A program made the position numbers and the translations under genes. Below the pieces are notes generated by a model. That model was given only the letters and a program-made list of their open reading frames with translations, ran no database searches and was not told the DNA's origin. Positions 15,001 to 24,000 of a stretch of 64,000 bases of DNA are shown here, one piece after another. Positions within the stretch are counted from its first letter, which is position 1; each line of letters begins with the position of its first letter. Origin of the DNA: Anthonomus grandis grandis (lineage: Eukaryota > Arthropoda > Insecta > Coleoptera > Curculionidae); the NCBI RefSeq assembly GCF_022605725.1, contig NC_065548.1, positions 13,859,644 through 13,923,643 of the forward strand, in the 5' to 3' direction.

Positions 15001-18000
15001 GATAATCTAATAAATAGCCGCAACAGCGAGTGGTTTATGGTCACAACCTCGCACTGGATAATACCCAAACTTGAAAAAAAAAACATATACTTTTTATTAT
15101 ATATTCACGTTACACCCTTTCTATTGTTTTGCTGTAAACTTTATTTTGGGGAGACCATATTAGACTCCAACCTTGGAGGCACCAACCTGTCAAACAACAG
15201 CCAAAAAAGTTTTAAACAACAGCTAACATTAAAATTTTTAGTTGATCTAATAATTAAGCCCATTGTTATGTGTGCCTCATACTGTACCTCAAGGGTCAGT
15301 GTTAGGTCCTATTTTATTTTTATTATACGTTAATGACTTAAGCTCTCTATCACTGCATGGACTAGTGGTTCAGTTTGCTGATGATACTACAATTCTGTGG
15401 CATGACAAAGATCAAAAAGTAGTCAGATCTCTCATAGTAGAGGACCTTTACAAAATTAAAGAGTGGTGCATCTGCAATTAGCTTGTATTCAATATTGATC
15501 AATCAAATGCTTGTATTTAAAACTTTTGTTCTGGGCTTTAAGTGTAATGTAGAGGGTTTTTTGTTTGATGAGCAGAACCCACTATATGATGGGGATTATT
15601 GTCGATTTCTCGTCCTCTTCATTGATGAGAATTTAAGGTTTAACAACCACGTTTTGGGCCTCGCTGCTAAACTTTCTTCTGGTTGTTTTGCAGTCAGGGT
15701 TGCCAGGCATGAGTTGGGGGGGTTGTTTGCTCGTTCAGTTTATTTTGCCTTAATAGACTCTCATATCCGTTATGGGTTGCCATTTTGGGGTTTGTGCTCC
15801 AAGGGACTCCTTAACATCATTTTTACTATTCAGAAAAAAGCATTAAGGTATCTGTGTGGTGTTGGTCTGAGAGTCTCTTGTAAACTTCTTTTTGTAGCTG
15901 AAAGAATTTTAACAGTTTTCTCACTCTTTATATTGGAAACTGCAACACTCATACATAAGTCCGTTAGTCCACCATCCTGCACCAGTCATAATACTCATCA
16001 AGTAAACAACTTATCTCTTCTAATCCCCACCTCCTCACTTACGAGAAACTGTCTTATATTTATTAGTCGTAAAATATTTAATTATGTTCCTTTTTCGATT
16101 AGGACTGTTACAGACCTTAAAAGGTTTAGGAGAGAACTAAAGAAATTAATCTTACCAAAAGCTTACTACAGCATTGAAGAGTATTTTAACGACTCATTTT
16201 AATATTTAAAATTAATTATATATCTGTTGATCAGATTTTTTTTATTATTCTTGTTTTATGTTGGTTCTTGCTTTTTCTTTTCTTCTTTTTTAGTTTTTTC
16301 TTTGATTATATAAAATATTCTTCTATGTACAATCAAAATCGATTCTGTATCCTGTTAACATTATTAATATTATTGAAATTTCTCTGTAAACTGGCACACT
16401 CTTTCTCAGAACTAATTTCTATATAACTATATCTTAAGATCATCTGGCAAAAGTAATACTTTGGAGTTACCTCTCACTGAGCATATGTCAATGATAACTA
16501 TGAAAAATAATAGATGTCCTAAATTAGATCCCTAAGGCGCTCCAGAGCTACTAGTGTAAAAATCAGACCTGGCTTTTACAATAAATTAGTGTAAAATACA
16601 TCAATTTGATTTTTTTTTAAGTTAAAGCATCATGAACAAGTCGACAAAAGTTTAATAAGGTTTGTCATTGTGGACCTATTTGGTAATAATCCATATTCCT
16701 GTGCCGATACATATATTGTATTTGACTTGATTGTAGAGTTTATTAAATAAAGCTGTTTCAAAAACCTAGGATACAGCACTAAGAATTTGAGCAGATCGGT
16801 AGTTTATTGATTTCTATTTAGCACGTTTCTTAAATAGGGGGTATACCTATAGGCATACGGCAGGTTGTGGGATAAACTGAAGACCCTAAACTAAGATTAA
16901 AGTGGTAATAAAGGGGTCTTAAAAAAAATATTACAGCCTTTTCTTACATATCCTGATAATCCCTCAGGGCCAGAAATTTTATTGCCTTTTAATTTTTTAA
17001 CAGCATCATATACAGTGGTGGCCAACTAATTAGAAACAGTGTGAATAAATTAATAAAAATCATAAATCTTTTGTAAATAAAATTGTTTATTCTTAAATTT
17101 CTCGCCCATTGTCGTAACTAACATTTACCTTTAATATTACCATAAATTTAGTGGATTTGTCTTCACATATAAACTTAAAAAAGTTTATTTTTTATACAAA
17201 TATTAATTGGACAACTAATTAGAAACCAAAGAATTATCAATTTAAAAAAACAAAATAAGAACTCTAAACCCTAAATAAATCAATATTTTGTAGCAAATCC
17301 CTTATTTTCAATGACAGCTCTACATCTCCTGGGCATTGACTCCACCAGATGTTGACATCTCGCTAGTGGTATCGATTTCCACGCCTGCTCTGCTTCTTCC
17401 GCCAGATCTTTAAGGTTTTTAATATGTTTATGTTCTAAAAGTTTTTTTTAGGTCTCTCCAAAGATTCTCAATGGGATTGAGATCCGGACTACATGAGGGC
17501 CAATCAACTACATCAACATGGTTATCGTCAAACCATTTTTTTACAGACTTAGCCGTGTGCTTGGGATCATTGTCTTGTTGCAAAACCCAAGACACCGGCA
17601 AAGTTTCATCAAACGGCAACATGTGATTCTCCATAATATCTTTATATTTTTCTTGATCAAAAATACCGTCAATTTTCACTAATGGACCAACACCACGCCA
17701 CGAAAAATATCCCCATAATTTTATATTTCCACCTCCATGTTTGACTGTGCTAGTTGTATACTTCGGATAATTTTCCGCACGCCTTGGTCTTGTCACAAAT
17801 ATTCTACCATCACTACCAATGCGATTTATTTTTGTCTCATCAGACCATAATACTTTTTTCCACTCTTTTATGGTCCAATTAATATGGTCCTTAGCGAATT
17901 TTAATCTAGCCTGGCGATTTTTCTTCTTTAGCAGTGGTTTCTTGCTGGATACTCGTCCAAATAGGTTGGCCTCATTAAGTCGTCGTCTTATAGTTCGTGA

Positions 18001-21000
18001 TGATATCGCGATAGCTGGAGAAAGTTCTTCTTTAATCTGGTTGGAGGTTAAAAATGGATTCATTTTAGCCATTCGAACAATAGTTTCATCAGTTCGTTGG
18101 CTGGTTTTTTTAGATCTTCTCTTGCGTGGAATATTTTCGTACGTTTTATGTTCTTTTATGTGTTTGAGTGCATAGAAAACCATTATTTTTTTTGAACATT
18201 TTAGGTGGTCAGCTATTTTACTATAAGTCCAACCTCTTTCCCTTAGCCTAAAAATTATTTTACGCATTGACGGATCACAATTTTTTTTTCTACCCATTTT
18301 AAACTGTGGAAGACACAAAGACAAGGCTTGTAGATACAAAAAACACAAATTGTTACCAGTACAAAGGTTTGAAATAAACTATACGCGCGTTTATTTTCGT
18401 CGTTTTTAAGTAGATGGCCAACTGTGTTATCTATAAATTTTGTTTATATTCTGCATTCCTTACAAATTTCTTAGTGGAATGTCTATAAATAAATTATATA
18501 TTGCTGTTGTGATAAATAATCAAAATTTTACAACAAGTTGGTTTTAATTTATTTTAAAGAACTGAAACATTGAATAAAGTTTTTTTTTTAAATCGTTTCT
18601 AATTTGTTGGCGACCACTGTATTTAATTTTCGTCAAAAGTTCAGTTGCAAAAATAATTTTTTGTATGGAAATTTTTCTTTTTCTATAGGAACGTCAGTCA
18701 ACAAATTAGTAGTCGGTACTATTTTTAGCTCCAGTTGCGATGTGAGTATCATAGTAAACTTGTCCAGAAATTTCCGTATTATTTCTTTGATTTCAAATAA
18801 AAGACCAGAAAAATGTTCGATTACTTGTTATGGCTATGCTCGTCTTAAATATTCATCATAAATTATTTTCAGTTTTGCTTTGAATTTACCCTAAGATCAT
18901 TTACTTATTAAAAAGTTATCTTCGTTTTTTTAAACATCCTTAAAACCTATTTCCTTGCTTTAATTAGCTTAAGTATTTCAACATTGTACCATACTGGAAA
19001 TACCCTATTAACTTGGGGTTAAAAGTGGAACGCACTGCACGAAAACATCATCAATACTTCTATTGAATTCCATAGCAGCAGATGTATCAACACAACAACA
19101 GTTATAAAGGGAGTCCCAAATTAGTGGCCTGGAGTCACAAATACATCTGATCAAAGTTGGCTCTTTTAAAACGATATTTCACAGTCCTAATTTGTTTGCA
19201 CTCTTTCAACTTATGATCAATATTGAGTCCAACCAACTGTATTAAATAACATCTTTTATTTTAGGTCGAATTTCTCAAAACGAACGATGATTCCTTACTG
19301 CTTCGATCAGAAGGCGGCGAAGTGAAACGGTACCTTGAATACAAAACGCCAAACGATGATTCTTTTACACAGTCCTACTTTTCCACTGAGTCAGCTAAAC
19401 AATTCACCATTAAATTCCCTGTACACTCTTCTAATGATAAAGTGAGTAAAATTTTGAGTAAGAAAAGAAATCTTAAAACTACATTATCTTTTTTTCTGAA
19501 TATCCAGTCTTGCCAAACAGTTGATGAGCCAGAAGAGGAATATAACAATTTACTGTCAGAAGAAGTCGAGAAGTCAGTCGACCTAAATTTGGCGCATATT
19601 TTCGATGAACACCACTTGGATACTAAAGAACGCTTCTTGGGAGATTTTGAAATTGGCCATCGTAATATTTTTCTTACGGAAGATGAAGTAGACCGTCCGG
19701 ATAGTTTATGCGAACATGACGAGATCTCTTGGGGTCCTATTCCTAAAAACAGCAAAAATCGTTCCAATTGCCGTAACAACGCAGAGGCCAACTGTGCAGA
19801 CATTTGGGAAGACGAACCCAGGATTGAGGAAATTTGGGTAAGTCTTTTATAGAGTGAAATCTTATCTTTTTGCTATTTTTTTTTCAATATTATGTAATTA
19901 TTATGAGCTTAAGAAGAATCTTAAAAATACTTTAAATGCCTGGGAAAATTTGTGAATTAACCTGAAAGCCTGAAAAATAAAAAATTAATGTTTATATCTT
20001 GAATCGTCAAGTTAAACTGGAAGCTTGTTGTTTTTTCCACGTTTTATTTTGAAAAAATTATTTCTGATAAAACTCTATAATTTAGAGTAGGATTTGAAAC
20101 TTCAAATACTAGGAACAAACTCAAATATAATTTAAATGTCTGGAAAAAAAGTGAGTTCTGTAAAAGTCTGGAAGATCCAAGGAATTACTTCCAGGTATTT
20201 GAAGATATAAAAAATGAGTATTTAGGTCTTTATTCGTCAAAATTGCTTAGTGCAGCCGTTATTTTCAAACAACAATTTTTGCTAAGGTTTGAGAATTGTC
20301 AAGTATTCTAGAAGGATTTGGGACTTTGGGACAAGTACCAAGAAGAATCATAATTAGACTTTAAATGTCTGGTAAAAAATTGTGAATCACCCTAAAAGCC
20401 TGGAAGATTAAGAAGTTACTTTAAATGCTTTAGATTTAAAAAATTAAGTCCAGGCTTTAGTCTAAAAAAAAATAATTTCTGCTAAGATTTGAGAATTAAT
20501 GAGCATCTGAGAAGGGTTTGAAACTTCAAGAACCAGCAAGAAATATGAACAGACTTTAAATGTCTGGAAAGAAATTGTGAGTTACCCTAAAATCCTGGAA
20601 GATATAAAAAGTTAATATTTATGTGTTTAATTGTAAAGTTAAACTGGAAAATTTTTTAGTCCACGCTTTATTTTGAAAGAAATAATTTCTAAGATTTGAG
20701 AATCATTGAGTATCTTAGAAGGATTTGCAACTTAGTACTTAAAAGTAAAAACCTTTTCCAATCCTCGGAAAAGAAAATTAATTACACCAGAGCACATATG
20801 AAGAAATCACATAATAAGAAATTATTTTAATTGCCTGGAACCTCTAAAAAATGAATGTTAATGTCTCTCTAAAGTTAAGGTGGAAAATTATTTACTAGCG
20901 TTATATTTAAAAAAAAAATGTGGACTTAGAACTTTAAGTACCAAGGTGAAGAAACATAGGAAGAAACAAACAACAAAAGCAATCTATGGAAGAATGATAG

Positions 21001-24000
21001 ATACACTAGCTATCCGATTGTTATACTATAAATATTGCCTAAGTAAAGCAATTTTTAACTTCCTTTTAAGTGACTGCTGGGAAAGATTATCCAAGTTTTT
21101 AGAATGCCAACTATGTTTGTTCGTTTAATTGGCATTACTATTAATCGCCAAGTTAAACTAAAAAACCAAGAGAACTTTTTTAGTCCAGGCACTATTTTCA
21201 AAAAAAATAAATATTTTTGCTTAAATTATCGAAATATCCCAGAAGAACTTGGAAGACGTAACAGAAATAAAGAGACTTCAAATGTCTGGAAAATTTAAAA
21301 TATGACTTCCAAAAAATGCCCACAAGTTATAAGATGTTGAATACGTAAGAAGATCTAATATTTTAATTGAAACACTGAACATTTCTAGAATTATATGCTG
21401 TTGAAAAATATCTAAGGAAGACTAAGAAAAGGTCTTGAAGAGTATCATAACTAGGTACCTACAAAAAAGCTCTAGAAATGTGGTGGGAGACACATGTTAA
21501 TGTTTTTCAAAAACAGGTTGCAAAGAAATTCTGTAAATGTGATACAAAGTACACAAGAATAAAGTAATTTGTTTTTTTTTTTTTAAATTGATGGAATTTG
21601 GGATCAAACAAAAATGCGTAAGTTTTAAAAGTTTATTCTTTATTAATTAGATTTTTTCATTACAAACAGCTATAAAACTGTCTAAAGACTAACCCTGCTT
21701 CTCTAGAAAGAACACAAATTTAAAATACTGAAGTCAGCTACCTGGAGTGATTAAAAAAAACATTAAAACTTAAATTTTCCCGTCAATTGTATTTTTATTA
21801 TTAATTAATTTATAATTCCTATCTTACGGAGTATCCCGACCAACTTATCCTTTTATCATTTAACTTTCCATGCATCTTCTTTCCTTCTTTTTTTCTTATT
21901 AAATTTATTATTAACATTTGTTTTCTATTGTAAAGAATTGGACAATTTGGCCTTGGAGCAAGCACAAGGCAATACCGACCACTTTTACCGAGGTTACCAC
22001 AAAATTACGGGAGGAATGTAAAGCGGAGGCGGACAATCTGTTCTCTGACTTGAACGTTTTCCAGTTGTCTTGTTCTGAATTTTACGAATTTAAATCGGCG
22101 CTATCGTCTAAGATTAAGAGGGATGGGGATCTGGAGATAAAACGCCGCCATAGGTAATCACATATTTATTAATCAGAATTACAAATTATAAGTTGTATCG
22201 ATGTAAATTCCGCCAAGTCACTTTTAACCTTCTTAATTTTTTTTTAGAGGGTTCTGGAGATAATTTATTTGAACTCTAACCAGTTTTAAATGATTTGGCG
22301 GGTTTTGCATTGAAATTATAAAAAAATTGGTCAACTTTAAAACAAAAAATTGAACATCACTTTACAGATTTCTAAGAAATGGACCTAAGAACTTAAACTC
22401 GACAAAAAGATCTAAATTCTTCAATCTATGGTCCTTCTAAAGATGGTTGATATTTTGGCAGTAATCAGTAAATCAAACCTCAGGGTTAAATTGCCTAATG
22501 TAACCGATGTTTGTTTTACGTTTTCTTCAGAACAATTTTTTTATATTAAAAGTTTTCGCAAATTAAGGTAGATATTTATTAGACCTACACAAGGTGATTT
22601 CTTACTTAATCTAAAATAATTGTTATAACTATCGGTTTGACCGAAGTGGGCAATAAGAGTAGCAACACCAGGATTCTATTTATCCATAAATCTACACAAT
22701 AATACACGATAACATAGTAATATATTCTGCATCGCAAGAATTTAATGAGAAATCTACATTTTACAATTTTTTGAAAACATTTTGTGATTGTTATGTTCTT
22801 TCTACTTTACCTATATTCACCGAGTTTAACTTTTTAGTCCAGGCTTTATTTTCAAAAAATTTTTGCTCAAAATTTTAAATTTATGCCAGTGTGTATCCGA
22901 GATGGATTAAGAACTGGATTGGTAAACCTTACCTAGGTAACTTTAAACTTTAAAATATTTGGGCAAGTATCAGGAAGGAATATAAAGTTACTTCAAATAT
23001 GTGGAAGAAAGTGGCATTCTGAGGCCCTCAATATTTCCTGAATTTTTTGAACTTTTGATATCTTGCTGTGAAATCTATTAACACATCATAATTTAAGTGC
23101 TTATAAACATTTCTTGAAACGAACCACGAGGCCACCACTGCAATTAGTTTCTTGTAATAAAAATTAATTATAGTTGGTATAATTTAAAAAATACTATGAT
23201 GTTTTAACTTTAGCATTTCAATTTTTTTTAGTTCTAGAAACTATGCTTGCTTAATTTTTTTATGGGGTATAGGTAAAAAAAAAACGAATTCAGACGATCG
23301 ACGATTTATATATATTGATTGATGTTTCGATCTCTGAGATCATCCTCAGGAGTATATACAGTACCGAGTAAAAGTGGAGAAACATCTTATTTATTAAATA
23401 AAAATCCAGACTGGTTGATTATTGCTCATAAATAAATCGTCACATTCTTTATTTTGGTTCAGAGAAATGCAAAAATATCTTTGGTATTTTAAAATTCTTG
23501 CCATAAAAAAGTATATGGTTAATTTTTATTAAAAAAAAAAGCAAAATTAGAACATTTATAAAGTCCATAGAATATATTGACAGACAATAATATTTAGTTA
23601 GTTTAATGAAGCATAGCCTGTAAAGAGGCCCTGATGTATTACTTATCCGTTATGCGTAAAACACTTAATAGTATTAAAATTTCAATTGGGTGATAAACAA
23701 AGGATAATTCCCAAGCAGTTATGATTAAATCGGTCGGTCGCTATATCAGTCCAAGCCATAAAGTTTGGTATTGAAATGATCCTATCGTCAAAATTAACGG
23801 GATTATGGATAGTATTAAAAAGTAGTTATTAAAAATAAGGGATATGCAAGTAAATATTAATTTTTAGTTTTAAATATATTTTCATGTTTCTCTATTTTTG
23901 CTCACTGGGTTTTTAAATTAAATTACTGGATGACTTTATAACAAGTAGAGTTATCTTTTTTTGTTTTATTTTTTATTATCTAATTTGGTATAGTATTAAA

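Larger units (their letters stand above)
16440..19240 (-). mobile_element. LINE ORF2 (linker to RT), interrupted by a Tc1 element
   Basis: On the - strand, 19230-18960 shows the endonuclease-RT linker (PKLIGYFQYGTM) and 18960-18622 the pre-RT region. After the Tc1 insert, 17010-16440 shows the start of RT (LKGNKI, an LRPLYYHFNLSLGSSVYPT region, then a NSxCCILGF-like stretch). Many stops are present. The Tc1 insertion at TA 17011/18620 separates two contiguous parts of the same ORF. Confidence 0.6.

Noticed and set aside
17819..18175. + strand frame of 118 codons
   Set aside because: Antisense of the Tc1 transposase.
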